A stretch of DNA of 64,000 bases from an uncultured Haliea sp. (GTDB lineage: Bacteria > Pseudomonadota > Gammaproteobacteria > Pseudomonadales > Halieaceae), in NCBI GenBank assembly GCA_947258585.1, contig CAMYIZ010000074.1, positions 1 to 64,000 on the forward strand, given 5' to 3'. The notes under the pieces were generated by a model. The model saw nothing but the letters and a program-made list of their open reading frames with translations, was not told the origin of the DNA and did not search any database. The position numbers and the translations under genes are program-made. Position 1 is the first letter of the stretch; every line of letters starts with the position of its first letter. Positions 11,272 to 20,938 of this stretch are shown here, piece by piece.

Positions 11272-13604
11272 GTAGACCCGGGGAGAGGCGCCTCCGCGCG
11301 TATCTCCCTGATTTGCTGCATGAAGTAACCGGGGGCCAGCATGGGCCGCAACTCGGCAGCGGTGACCGGACGGCTGAACAGGTAACCCTGTATGACGTCG
11401 GCGCCGTGGCGGGTCAGGAACTGGAATTGCTCGCTGGTCTCAACGCCTTCCGCCACCAGTTCCAGTTGCATGGATTGCCCCATGGCGATGATGGCCCGGA
11501 CCAGGCTGGCGTCATTGGCGCTCTTGTCGAAATCGATCACGAAGCTGCGATCGATCTTGAGCTCGTTGAGCGGGAATCGACTCAGGTAACTCAGCGACGA
11601 ATAGCCGGTACCAAAGTCGTCGATGGACAGCCGCAGCCCCATCGCCTTGAGCTCGTGCAGGGCCTTGACGGTACTGTGGCTGTCCTCCATCAGGATGCTT
11701 TCGGTGAGCTCCAGTTCCAGCGCTGAGGGCGACACGCCGCTGGCCTCGAGAATCTCTTTCACTGTCGGGCAGAAATTCTTGTTGAACTGCAGCGCCGAGA
11801 CGTTGACGGAAATTTTCGGCAGCTCCAGTCCCTCCTTGCGCAGCTCAACCAGCTCGCGGCAGGCTTCGCGTATACCCCAGTTCCCCATTTCCGCAATGAG
11901 TCCGATTTCCTCGGCCACCGGAATGAAGCGGAACGGTGGAATCATCCCCTGTTCCGGGTGATTCCACCGCAGCAGCGCTTCTGCGCCGATCACGGTACCC
12001 GTCCGCGTATCCACTTGCGGCTGGTAGTGGAATAACAGTTCGTTGCGCTCCATGGCTTTGCGCAGATCCGATTCCAGCAACAGTCTTTCCACGCCCGCCG
12101 CATCCATGTCGCTGCTGTAGAAAACGAAGGTGTTCTTGCCACGGGCCTTGGCGTGGAACATCGCTGTGTCAGCCGCTTTCAGCAAGCCTTCCAGGTCATT
12201 GGCATCGTTTGGTGCCAGGGCGATACCGATGCTGGGCGTAATCACCAGCTCGTGGCCATCGATTTCCACTGGCTGCAACAGTGCATCCAGCAGGCGCTGG
12301 GCGACCATGCCCACCGCATCGGCGCTCTCGACCTGGTTGAGCACCACGGTAAATTCGTCCCCACCGAGCCGCGACACATCGATGCGCGAGTCCGATTCGA
12401 CAAAATGGGCTACGACGTCACTGTCGCGAACACAGCTGGCGAGACGGTTCGCGACCTCCCGCAGCAGCATGTCGCCGGCACTGTGGCCCAGTGAATCGTT
12501 GACGCGCTTGAAATTGTCGAGGTCCAGAAAGAGCAGCGCCAGCATTTCTTTATTGCGCTTGGTCAGGCGCAGTAGCAGGTCCAGCTGCTCAGTGAACAGT
12601 CGACGGTTGGGCAGTGAGGTGAGGCTGTCAAAATAGGCCATCTGGCGCAGCCGGTCCTTGGTCTCTGTAACCTGCTGGACCGCCTGATTGAGCTCTGCGT
12701 TGCGCTGGGACAGCTGCGCCGTGCGCTCTTCCACTTTCATGCTGAGCAGCTGATGATCGACGCCGATACGGGTCTTGTAGCTGTTCAGGCCGCCGATGAT
12801 GGCGTTGAGCACGGTGGCGATTTCCTTCACCTCGCCCTCGCCCTCAATGGTCAGTGGCTGGTTTACATTGCCCGCGGCTATATCGTCGGCCATTCGGGCC
12901 AGGCGGGCCAGCGGTGCCGTGAGACGCTGGGTATAGCGACTGACCAGCCAGCTGGCGGCGACAATGACCAGCAGGGCAATGCCGGCCATGATGCCAAGCA
13001 CAGGCAGTATCAACATCAGCAACATGCTGCGGCTGATGCCGAAGTGCAGGTAAGCGACTACGAAACGGCTGCCCTGGGGCATGACCAGGGCGCGGCCAAA
13101 ATCGTATCGGGTGAGGTCGTTGCGCGTGGGATTGACCGGTGAAAACAGGGGCAGGGTCAGGTCGATAAGCTTTTCCCCCCCTGCGAGGCTTGCCAGCACC
13201 GCGCTGGGCGCCGGACTGGCACTGGAGCTGTGAGATGTCAGGCTTTTGTCGACATCCGCTGCATCGGCCCCGCGGATGTCCTTGAAGCCGGGTACGTTAT
13301 CCATTGCGCCGGGGAAGCTTTCCCGTGCCGCCAGCAGCTTGCCTTCGGGACTGTAGAGGCGGACAAAACTGAAGGCAGGGGAGCGCCGAAGGAGGCGGTC
13401 GAGCGTCGCGTCCAATTGTCCGGCGTCGCGCAGATAGATCTCGACCGGCAGCTGGATTTCGCCAGTGACTCCGCTGGTTGCGGTCTGCAGCAGTGCGTCC
13501 CGGCGCAGGCTGAACTCGCGCAGCCCCAGGCCGGTGAGAACGACCACGGCAATAACCGCGGCGCTGGCGAGGACAAGCAGGTTGATGCGGCCAGCCACAG
13601 TCAT
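11256..13604 (-). CDS. membrane-bound GGDEF-EAL bifunctional c-di-GMP protein with HAMP domain
   Basis: N-terminal TM, HAMP, RLGGDEFTVVL, GAEALLRWNHPEQG, DDFGTGYSSLSYL; likely start MTVAGRINLLVLA within ORF 11256..14009. Confidence 0.93.
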   Translation of the reverse strand: MTVAGRINLLVLASAAVIAVVVLTGLGLREFSLRRDALLQTATSGVTGEIQLPVEIYLRDAGQLDATLDRLLRRSPAFSFVRLYSPEGKLLAARESFPGAMDNVPGFKDIRGADAADVDKSLTSHSSSASPAPSAVLASLAGGEKLIDLTLPLFSPVNPTRNDLTRYDFGRALVMPQGSRFVVAYLHFGISRSMLLMLILPVLGIMAGIALLVIVAASWLVSRYTQRLTAPLARLARMADDIAAGNVNQPLTIEGEGEVKEIATVLNAIIGGLNSYKTRIGVDHQLLSMKVEERTAQLSQRNAELNQAVQQVTETKDRLRQMAYFDSLTSLPNRRLFTEQLDLLLRLTKRNKEMLALLFLDLDNFKRVNDSLGHSAGDMLLREVANRLASCVRDSDVVAHFVESDSRIDVSRLGGDEFTVVLNQVESADAVGMVAQRLLDALLQPVEIDGHELVITPSIGIALAPNDANDLEGLLKAADTAMFHAKARGKNTFVFYSSDMDAAGVERLLLESDLRKAMERNELLFHYQPQVDTRTGTVIGAEALLRWNHPEQGMIPPFRFIPVAEEIGLIAEMGNWGIREACRELVELRKEGLELPKISVNVSALQFNKNFCPTVKEILEASGVSPSALELELTESILMEDSHSTVKALHELKAMGLRLSIDDFGTGYSSLSYLSRFPLNELKIDRSFVIDFDKSANDASLVRAIIAMGQSMQLELVAEGVETSEQFQFLTRHGADVIQGYLFSRPVTAAELRPMLAPGYFMQQIREIRAEAPLPGSTQELD

Positions 13605-13792
13605 GCGTGTGGTCCCCGCTCGGCATTGCCGGATCGGGTACTCCGCCCCCGGCTCGCATCCCATGGGATTCCGGGGAGCCCGCTCGCGGTTCCGATTGGT
13701 CCCATGATATTCATCCAGCGTTTTGTCATTTCTCAGCATGAAAGGTACGTTATTTGGCGGGGTTGCGGCAATGGCCAACTCGCCCAAGCGTG

Positions 13793-15319
13793 TTATTTCC
13801 GCCCCCCGTCTGCTACCAGATCGGCGAGATAGCGGAGTTTTCTGCCCGCCCGGAGCCTGGCCCAGGGTGCAAACCAATAGCCAAGAGGTACCAGGTCCGC
13901 CCAGCCGAGGCTGTCCACCACCACGAGACGGGCGGGTTTTCGAGCCCGTCGCTGAACCACGATATTGGCTGGCAGCAGGCGGCGGGAGGGCATTCCCAGC
14001 GCGCGCCACTGGCGGGAAAATGTTGACAGCGCGGCCCGCAATTGCCCATCAGCCCCATGCCGCGCCAGATAGGCCTGGAGTGTCACGGAGATACCGCCGT
14101 CGTCATCCCGGATGAGCTCACAGCGAAGACCAGGCCCAAGGTTGGTGGGCACCAGCTGGTCAATCCTGGCCACCAGCTGGTAGGCGGCTGGTCCGATGCG
14201 GCGTTCGATATGCCGGTAGACCCGAATGTCCTGCAGGTTGTCGTCGAAAAGCCGCACCGGCTTCAGCCTTTTCAGCCAGGGGCTGTCCCTGCGCTTGCGG
14301 TGCGGGGCGCGGTCCGGGCGCAGGACCTTGATGCACCAGGCCGGGTCGGCGGGATCGACGAAGCAGAGACGGCTGTCACCGCCGGCAAAGGCATCGGCAA
14401 CGCCTCCCAGCTGCCGTTTGGTCCCGCCCGCGGGCGTGCCGGCCTGGTCGAGCCAGCGGGTAATGGTCTGCGCAATCCGGGTCGCCTCTTGCAAGGGCCG
14501 CGGCGGTGGGGGCATGTTGCCCCGGGTTTCCAGGTCGTGCAGCCGCAATGGCTGACCCTCTTCGAGCAGCTTTTCAATGCCTCTGCTGACCCGACCGGGG
14601 CGCCGTACCGGCACCGAGAGAACGCCCACCGCGGCGCCACAGCTCAAACTCTCGTAGACCATGGAGGCGCTGTCCTCGGATACCCAGATAACACCGCAGC
14701 GCGCATACTGTTGCAGCAGCCAGTCCGGACTGGTCTCCGCCAGTGCCACGACCTCCAGCCCCGGGTTTGCCAGCTGTCTGGCCAGGCGGATAAAGCTGGC
14801 CGGTGTGCGCGGAGACGTTGTCAGGGTCCAGGCCACTTCCGGCAGGGCGGCCTGCAGCCGCTGCAATTGGCTCGCGAGGTGGGTGTTGTCCCACCGATAG
14901 TGGCGGGAGGGGCCCCCGACAAGGATCAGGCCTCGATTTGCCGCGGCGGCGCTGGCGGGCTTGACCGGGTTCAGGGGGCCCTTGCTCAGGAGCACGTTGT
15001 GGGCAGGCGGGACTCCGTCATGTTCGGGGATTATGCTCAGGTCGAAGAGTGTCCGCGGCAGGCCCGGGTCCATCAGCGCCACCAGCTTGCCGCCGTGGAG
15101 GTGGCGATAGCGCAGGCCGCGCCAGTGGCTCCGGCGTCCGGCGGTCAGGATCAGGTCGGGGGCGGGGAGCTGCGCGGGTGATTCTGTTCTGCCGACCCGG
15201 TAGATGTGCGCCGGCCGCAGGGCCTGCAGGGCCCCGGCGAGGCCGGCGAGCTGGCGCCGGTGTCCAGCCCTGTCATCCTCGATACACCAGATGACCAGCG
15301 CGGGCCGGTCAACTGTCAC
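13793..15319 (-). CDS. ELM1/GtrOC1-family putative glycosyltransferase fused to a YrbL-like (PhoP-regulated, kinase-like) C-terminal domain
   Basis: N-terminus VIWCIEDDRAGHRRQLAGLAGAL...LMDPGLPRTLFDLSIIPEHDG; C-terminus LGGVADAFAGGDSRLCFVDPADPAWCIKVLRP...DIRVYRHIERR...LPANIVVQRR...VVVDSLGWADLVPLGYW. Confidence 0.75.
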   Translation of the reverse strand: MTVDRPALVIWCIEDDRAGHRRQLAGLAGALQALRPAHIYRVGRTESPAQLPAPDLILTAGRRSHWRGLRYRHLHGGKLVALMDPGLPRTLFDLSIIPEHDGVPPAHNVLLSKGPLNPVKPASAAAANRGLILVGGPSRHYRWDNTHLASQLQRLQAALPEVAWTLTTSPRTPASFIRLARQLANPGLEVVALAETSPDWLLQQYARCGVIWVSEDSASMVYESLSCGAAVGVLSVPVRRPGRVSRGIEKLLEEGQPLRLHDLETRGNMPPPPRPLQEATRIAQTITRWLDQAGTPAGGTKRQLGGVADAFAGGDSRLCFVDPADPAWCIKVLRPDRAPHRKRRDSPWLKRLKPVRLFDDNLQDIRVYRHIERRIGPAAYQLVARIDQLVPTNLGPGLRCELIRDDDGGISVTLQAYLARHGADGQLRAALSTFSRQWRALGMPSRRLLPANIVVQRRARKPARLVVVDSLGWADLVPLGYWFAPWARLRAGRKLRYLADLVADGGRK

Positions 15320-16569
15320 GCCGTGGTCAAGCCCGATAGCGCGTCAACGCTCTGCAGGTCGATGCCGTAGGCCCCGGGTTCCAGGCTGCGCATTATGTTA
15401 ACCACTGGCTCGGCTTTCGCGTCTTCCTGTTCCTGCAGGTCTTTCAGCATCGGCGTGGCCAGCATGCGCTTGTTTGGGTCCATCAATATCATCACTTTGG
15501 GGCGCAGTCGGCGGGTTCGGTATTCGGCAACCACCACCCCGATTTCGCCGGTGCTCAGCTCGACCAGAGTGCCTGCGGGATAGACGCCGATCGCCCGGAT
15601 AAAGGCCTCGACCAGCTCGGCCTGGAAATCAACGTCGCGGGCCTCATACAGGATCCGAATGGCGTTCGACGGCGATATGGCCGCCGCGTATTCGCGGTTG
15701 CTGGTGAGAGCGCCGTAGGTATCGACGATTGCGGCAATGCGGGCCACCGGTGGAATCATGTCGCCTTTCAAGCCCAGCGGATAGCCGGAGCCGTTGTGGC
15801 GTTCGTGATGATGGGTGACCATGTTGATCACATCGGGGTTGATAATCCCGCTCTCCTCAATGATCTGCAGGCCGTAGGTGACATGCTCCTGCATGTGCGC
15901 CGACTCCTTGGCGGTCAGTGAACGCTTTGCCTGCAGCAGCTCAGGATCGACACGCAACTTGCCCACATCCATCAGCATGCCACCCATGGCGAGCGAGCGC
16001 AGGTCCTGCCGCGACATGCCCACCTCCCGTCCCAGCGCGACCGCCCAGATGGCGGAGCTCAAGGCATGCTCATAGCTGTAGTGGTCGTGCTGCTTGAGCC
16101 GCGCCACCCACAGGCAGGCATCCGGGTTGCGGCTGATGCTCCCGATGAGGGGCTCGACTGATTTACGCATGTTGATAACGTTGATCTTGCCGCCCCGGCC
16201 GACGTCCTCGAAGATCTCACAAAGATCACTGACCAGCAGGTCCAGTGCGGCCTCCGCCCGGGGCTGCTCCTCCTGGAAGTTCGTCTGGTCGCCGTAGCTT
16301 TTCAGTTCGCGGTCGCGAAAGATCTGGGCCAGCGGCACGCGCTTGTGCGAGACCTTGGCCCTGCGTTGCACCTTTTCCACGGGTTGCCGGCTCTGCCGCG
16401 TGTCGATGAACACGTGGTCGCAGTACTCCTGCAGGCGGTCGATCTGGGCGCGATTCTCTATCCTGAATCCCTGGATCATGAACGGTGTTTCCAGCCACGG
16501 CCGATCCAGGGCACTGACAAACATGCCCACTTCCAGATCAACTGTGGCTATCTTTACCGTCTCCAGCAT
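15316..16569 (-). CDS. HD-GYP domain protein with DUF3391-like N-terminus
   Basis: MLETVKIATVDLEVGMFVSALDRPWLETPF...; HHERHNGSGYPLGLKG GYP motif; stop overlaps downstream ORF start (15316-15319). Confidence 0.88.
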   Translation of the reverse strand: MLETVKIATVDLEVGMFVSALDRPWLETPFMIQGFRIENRAQIDRLQEYCDHVFIDTRQSRQPVEKVQRRAKVSHKRVPLAQIFRDRELKSYGDQTNFQEEQPRAEAALDLLVSDLCEIFEDVGRGGKINVINMRKSVEPLIGSISRNPDACLWVARLKQHDHYSYEHALSSAIWAVALGREVGMSRQDLRSLAMGGMLMDVGKLRVDPELLQAKRSLTAKESAHMQEHVTYGLQIIEESGIINPDVINMVTHHHERHNGSGYPLGLKGDMIPPVARIAAIVDTYGALTSNREYAAAISPSNAIRILYEARDVDFQAELVEAFIRAIGVYPAGTLVELSTGEIGVVVAEYRTRRLRPKVMILMDPNKRMLATPMLKDLQEQEDAKAEPVVNIMRSLEPGAYGIDLQSVDALSGLTTA

Positions 16570-16698
16570 GCCTCGCGACCACTCCCGGACATCCGTCCGC
16601 AACCTATCCGGGTCTAGAGTAGCGCCGGAAAGCGGGTTTGTGGCGGCTTTTCTGGAGAAATCTCTTGAAAATGCGTCGCAATTGGCAGATTTCGGGGC

Positions 16699-16956
16699 TC
16701 AGCGCAGTCGATTGCCCCAGTGGCGGCACTTCAGATCGTCAAACTGGTCCTTGTAAACCTGCCGCTGGCGCTTCCACTGGTCCATCTTCCGCACCGAGCC
16801 TCCGCCCTTGCGGCGCGCATCCAGGCGCTCGATCTGCAGCTGGAGCTGGCGACAGGTCTCCAGGCTGGCATCTGGCTCCTGGGCGGCGCTGCGCGGGCCA
16901 ACCGTCGCCAGGGTGAGAGCCACCCATACCATGGCCGGTCTGTACCTGTTAAACAT
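16699..16956 (-). CDS. small secreted hypothetical protein
   Basis: 85 aa with signal peptide (MFNRYRPAMVWVALTLATVGPRSAAQ) and coiled-coil-like body. Confidence 0.55.
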   Translation of the reverse strand: MFNRYRPAMVWVALTLATVGPRSAAQEPDASLETCRQLQLQIERLDARRKGGGSVRKMDQWKRQRQVYKDQFDDLKCRHWGNRLR

Positions 16957-17183
16957 CACCTGATCCTCCCTGACCCGTTCGTGGTTGCCTGATTCTAGCG
17001 CTGGCCATAGCACTGTTGCAGTGCTGTGGCGGCAGAGGACCGAAAATGTGTCCCTTGTGATGACTGGATACCAAACTGGCGCCGGATAGCGTAACGCGCA
17101 CGCCCCCACGATGGCAGGGGTGGCTAACGGTATCCGGAGAATTTGGTTATAGTGCTCCGCGACTACAATAAACGAGGACTACC

Positions 17184-17972
17184 ATGCCTGCTGCATCGCC
17201 CATAAGCCACGAAGAAAGCTGTTCCCCCGCCAGCGGGGTGGTAGTCACCGGCGCCGCCTCGGGCATCGGCGGTGCCTGTGCGGATCTCCTCGCCAGCCGG
17301 GGGCGGGCGGTGGCGCTGTGGGACCTGGACGAGGCTGCGGCCCGCCGGCGAGCGGAGCAACTCGCTGCGGAATTCGGGATTGCCGCAATCGGTCTCCGGG
17401 TAGACGTTTCCGATCCGGCGGCGATTCGCGCAGCTGCTGACGCCAGCCGCGAGGCCATCGGCACCATTGGCGGGCTGGTGCACGCCGCGGGTATGGTGCT
17501 GGAAATGCCGGTCGCCGATACCGATGTGGCTGCCTGGGACCGGCTCATGAACGTCAATCTCCGGGCCCTGTTGCTGGCGACTCAGGCCTTATTGCCCGAT
17601 CTCGAGCAGACAGGACATGGCGCGGTGGTCGGCATCGGTTCGATCAACGCCACCCTGGGCAATGGCCTGATTCCAGCCTACAGCGCCTCCAAGGGCGGGA
17701 TGATTTCCCTGGTCCGCTCGCTGGCGGATGACCTGGGCCCGCGGGGTATCCGGATCAATGTGGTATCCCCGGGGCAGATCCGCACACCCATGTTGCAACC
17801 GGCAGTGGCGGCCCTGCCCGAGGGAACCTTCGAGCGGCGCATCCTGCTGGGGCGACTGGGAGAACCGCGGGAGGTGGCGAGTGCGGTGGCGTTCCTGCTC
17901 TCGGCTGAAGCGAGCTACATCACGGCTGCGGAACTTGTTGTGGATGGCGGCAATATCTCGTCCCAGCGCTGA
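17184..17972 (+). CDS. SDR family oxidoreductase (SDR 1)
   Basis: VVTGAASGIGGACADLLA, YSASKGGMISLVRSLA, ELVVDGG. Confidence 0.92.
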   Translation: MPAASPISHEESCSPASGVVVTGAASGIGGACADLLASRGRAVALWDLDEAAARRRAEQLAAEFGIAAIGLRVDVSDPAAIRAAADASREAIGTIGGLVHAAGMVLEMPVADTDVAAWDRLMNVNLRALLLATQALLPDLEQTGHGAVVGIGSINATLGNGLIPAYSASKGGMISLVRSLADDLGPRGIRINVVSPGQIRTPMLQPAVAALPEGTFERRILLGRLGEPREVASAVAFLLSAEASYITAAELVVDGGNISSQR

Positions 17973-18029
17973 GGCGCCGGTGGCGGAAACCCGCTGGGGT
18001 GGACAGCGACACCGGGGGCTTCCGACCTG

Positions 18030-19193
18030 ATGCCGCAGGCAGGCAGTGACGTGGATCTGGCACAGTTCAACCAACTGGTGGTTGCGCTTTACAATGGCCC
18101 CCGGGAAAGTTCCCCCTGGGAGGCGTTTCTGCAGCTGCTGCAACCGCTGCTGCGGGCCCGGCTGACAGTGATTACCCTGAGCCGCCCGCGCCCCAATCAC
18201 GCCGGGCTCAGTTTTATCGGTGGCATGCACTTTGACCAGTCCAGCCGCCTGCGCTACGCCAATGACTTCTCCGAGCTGGACCCTTTCGTAGGCCTGCCCG
18301 ACGGCCAGGCCGTCACCCTTGACGATATGGTTTCAAGGGAAGAGTTGCGCCAGTCCCTGTTCTACCAGCGTAATCTTGCCCCCCTCGACAGTGCACAGGT
18401 GCTGGGAGTGGATATCTATCGTGGCGCGTCCGTCGGGATGAGTCTGCGCGCCACCCGGTCGGAGTGTGATCCGCGCTTTGCCGGCACCGAGAAGCGGATC
18501 TTCAACCTCCTGAGCCCGCATCTGCGACAAGTGCTGGACTGGCTGGATCGCGACCGTCATCGGGAGTGGGAGCGCAGCCTCTACGACAGCATGGCGCATC
18601 GCCTGGACGTTGGCATCATTCTCCTCGACCGTGAGCTGCACATCGTGCATTGCAATCCGGTCGCCCGCCACCTGCTCGACCGTGCGGACGCGCTGCTGGA
18701 GGGCCGCGGGCGGCTGGCGGCCAGGGAGACAGGCGCCAATCGCCAGTTGCAGCGCGCCCTGCAGTCCTGTCGCGACATCGGCAGCGCGCGGCCGGCCTTG
18801 ACCGAGGCGCTGTCGCTGCCGCGCCCGGACAGCGAGGGCAGCGTGTACCTGGTGATCAAGCCGCTGGCGGCTGTCGGCGCCGAGGCCTCCGCGGAGCGGC
18901 TGCAACTGGACGATGACGCGGCTCCGCGGGTGGCGGTGTACATCAGCATACCGGAAGTCCTGACCCCGGCCCGGCAGGGGCTTCTGCAGCAGCTGTTCGG
19001 CTTCACCAGCAGCGAGGCCCGCCTGACCATTGCCCTGGCCAACGGTCTCAGCCTGGACCAGATCGCGGAGGACTTTTGCGTCAGCCGCAATACGGTCCGT
19101 ACCCACCTGCGCGGCGCTTTCCAGAAGGCGGGTGTCAGGCAGCAGTCCACCCTGGTCAGTCTCGTGCTGCGGACTATCGCCGGTCTGGACTGA
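18030..19193 (+). CDS. LuxR-type HTH transcriptional regulator
   Basis: 387 aa; C-terminal FTSSEARLTIALANGLSLDQIAEDFCVSRNTVRTHLRGAFQKAGVRQQSTLVSLV. Confidence 0.88.
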   Translation: MPQAGSDVDLAQFNQLVVALYNGPRESSPWEAFLQLLQPLLRARLTVITLSRPRPNHAGLSFIGGMHFDQSSRLRYANDFSELDPFVGLPDGQAVTLDDMVSREELRQSLFYQRNLAPLDSAQVLGVDIYRGASVGMSLRATRSECDPRFAGTEKRIFNLLSPHLRQVLDWLDRDRHREWERSLYDSMAHRLDVGIILLDRELHIVHCNPVARHLLDRADALLEGRGRLAARETGANRQLQRALQSCRDIGSARPALTEALSLPRPDSEGSVYLVIKPLAAVGAEASAERLQLDDDAAPRVAVYISIPEVLTPARQGLLQQLFGFTSSEARLTIALANGLSLDQIAEDFCVSRNTVRTHLRGAFQKAGVRQQSTLVSLVLRTIAGLD

Positions 19194-19295
19194 CTGCCGC
19201 GGTGGCTCCCGGGCCGGGCCCGTATCTCATGCATATGGAGTATGCCGCGCCAGCAGCGTGGAGCTATTCTCCGGGTTTCAGGGGAGGACGCGCGG

Positions 19296-20159
19296 ATGAC
19301 ACAGGCAGGCAAGCTGGCGGGAGCTACCGCCCTGATTACCGGTGGCAGCGGCGCCATAGGTGAAGCCTGCGCCCTGGCGCTGCTGACCGATGGCGCTGCC
19401 GTCGTGCTCACGGGGCGGCGCAGTGACAAGCTGGAGGCCTCCCGGGCCCGGTTGCAGGAGGCCGTGCCGGCAGGCACTGTGGCGACGTTCCCGGGTGATG
19501 CCCTCGACCGGCAACATGTAGAGCAGGCCGTCGCCTTCGCTTTCGAGCTCGGCGGGCGGCTGGACATTGTGGTGCCGACTGTGGGCGGCGGTGCCTTCAG
19601 GCCACTGCTGATGCAGGACCTCGAGGGACTGCGCGCGGAGCTGGACCTGAATATCGGCTCGGCCTTTCTCGCCGTTCGCTACGCGGTTCCGCATATGGCT
19701 CGGGGCGGCGCCATCGTTTGTATCTCCTCGACTGCCGCCAGCATGCCGTTTCCCTGGCTGTCCGGCTACTGCGCCAGCAAGGCCGGCCTGGAAGCCTTTA
19801 TCCGCTCTGCCGCTGACGAGCTCGCCTCGGCCGGAATCCGCCTCAACGCCGTGCGCCCCGGTCTGACCCGCAGCGAGGCTACCGCGGGCATGTTCGCCAG
19901 TGATGCAGTGATCGATGCCTTTTGCGCGCAGATCCCCCTGGGCCGCACCGGGGAGGCCGGCGATATTGCCGCCGGGGTGCGCTATCTCGCCGGGCCGGAG
20001 TCCTCCTGGGTCACCGGCCAGTGTTTCAACATCGACGGTGGCCAGTGCCTGCGCCGGCACCCGGACATGACGGATTCCGTGGCGCAGTACTTTGGCGAGG
20101 ATGCACTGGCGGCGGTGATGTCGGGCAAGCCGGCGCCGACCACAGACAACGACGGTTGA
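19296..20159 (+). CDS. SDR family oxidoreductase (SDR 2)
   Basis: TALITGGSGAIGEACALALL, YCASKAGLEAFIRSAADEL; start MTQAGKLAG inside ORF 19242..20159. Confidence 0.9.
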   Translation: MTQAGKLAGATALITGGSGAIGEACALALLTDGAAVVLTGRRSDKLEASRARLQEAVPAGTVATFPGDALDRQHVEQAVAFAFELGGRLDIVVPTVGGGAFRPLLMQDLEGLRAELDLNIGSAFLAVRYAVPHMARGGAIVCISSTAASMPFPWLSGYCASKAGLEAFIRSAADELASAGIRLNAVRPGLTRSEATAGMFASDAVIDAFCAQIPLGRTGEAGDIAAGVRYLAGPESSWVTGQCFNIDGGQCLRRHPDMTDSVAQYFGEDALAAVMSGKPAPTTDNDG

Positions 20160-20170
20160 GGAGGACGACG

Positions 20171-20923
20171 ATGCAGAAATTCAGCGACAAGGTGGCCCTG
20201 GTAACCGGCGCAGGCGGTGGAATCGGTCGCGCCGTTGCCTGTGCGCTGGCTGCCGAGGGTGCCAAAGTCGTGGTCGCCGATATTGTCGAGGCGGGGCGGG
20301 AGACGGTGGCGCTTATCGAAGCGGCAGGGGGCAGCGCGGTGTTCGTGCGCACGGATGTGCAGAGCAGCGCCGACACGGCGGCCATGGTGCAGGAGGCGGT
20401 CACCCGCTATGGCCGTCTCGACATCGCCGTCAACAACGCCGCTATTGATCCCGAGGTGGCACCGGAGGCGGAGTGGGATGAAGCGGCCATGGCACGGGTC
20501 CTGGGGGTGAATGTGCAGGGTGTATTCCTCTGCCTGAAGCATGAAATTGCGCAGATGCTGGCCCAGGGGAGTGGTGCGATCGTCAACCTGGCCTCCGCGG
20601 CGGGGGTGGTTGGTGTGGCCAACAAGCCTGCCTATACCGCCAGCAAGCATGCAGTCGTGGGTCTGACCAAGGCCTCGGCCCTGCAATACGCCAGTCGCGG
20701 TATTCGCATCAATGCGGTCTGCCCGGGCGCGGTGGACACGCAGATGCTGCAGGAGAACCTGGGTGGTGGAGTCGACAAATCGCTGGTAGGCGCCAATCAT
20801 CCCATCGGCCGGCTCGCATCTGCGGAAGATATCGCCAGGGCAGTCCTCTGGCTGTGTTCAGAGGACGCCGGCTATGTGCTTGGCCACGCCCTGGTTGTAG
20901 ACGGTGGACTGACGGTCCAGTAG
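20171..20923 (+). CDS. SDR family oxidoreductase (SDR 3)
   Basis: MQKFSDKVALVTGAGGGIGRAVACALA, NNAA, YTASKHAVVGLTKASA. Confidence 0.93.
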   Translation: MQKFSDKVALVTGAGGGIGRAVACALAAEGAKVVVADIVEAGRETVALIEAAGGSAVFVRTDVQSSADTAAMVQEAVTRYGRLDIAVNNAAIDPEVAPEAEWDEAAMARVLGVNVQGVFLCLKHEIAQMLAQGSGAIVNLASAAGVVGVANKPAYTASKHAVVGLTKASALQYASRGIRINAVCPGAVDTQMLQENLGGGVDKSLVGANHPIGRLASAEDIARAVLWLCSEDAGYVLGHALVVDGGLTVQ

Positions 20924-20938
20924 GCGGGAGAGAATGCC

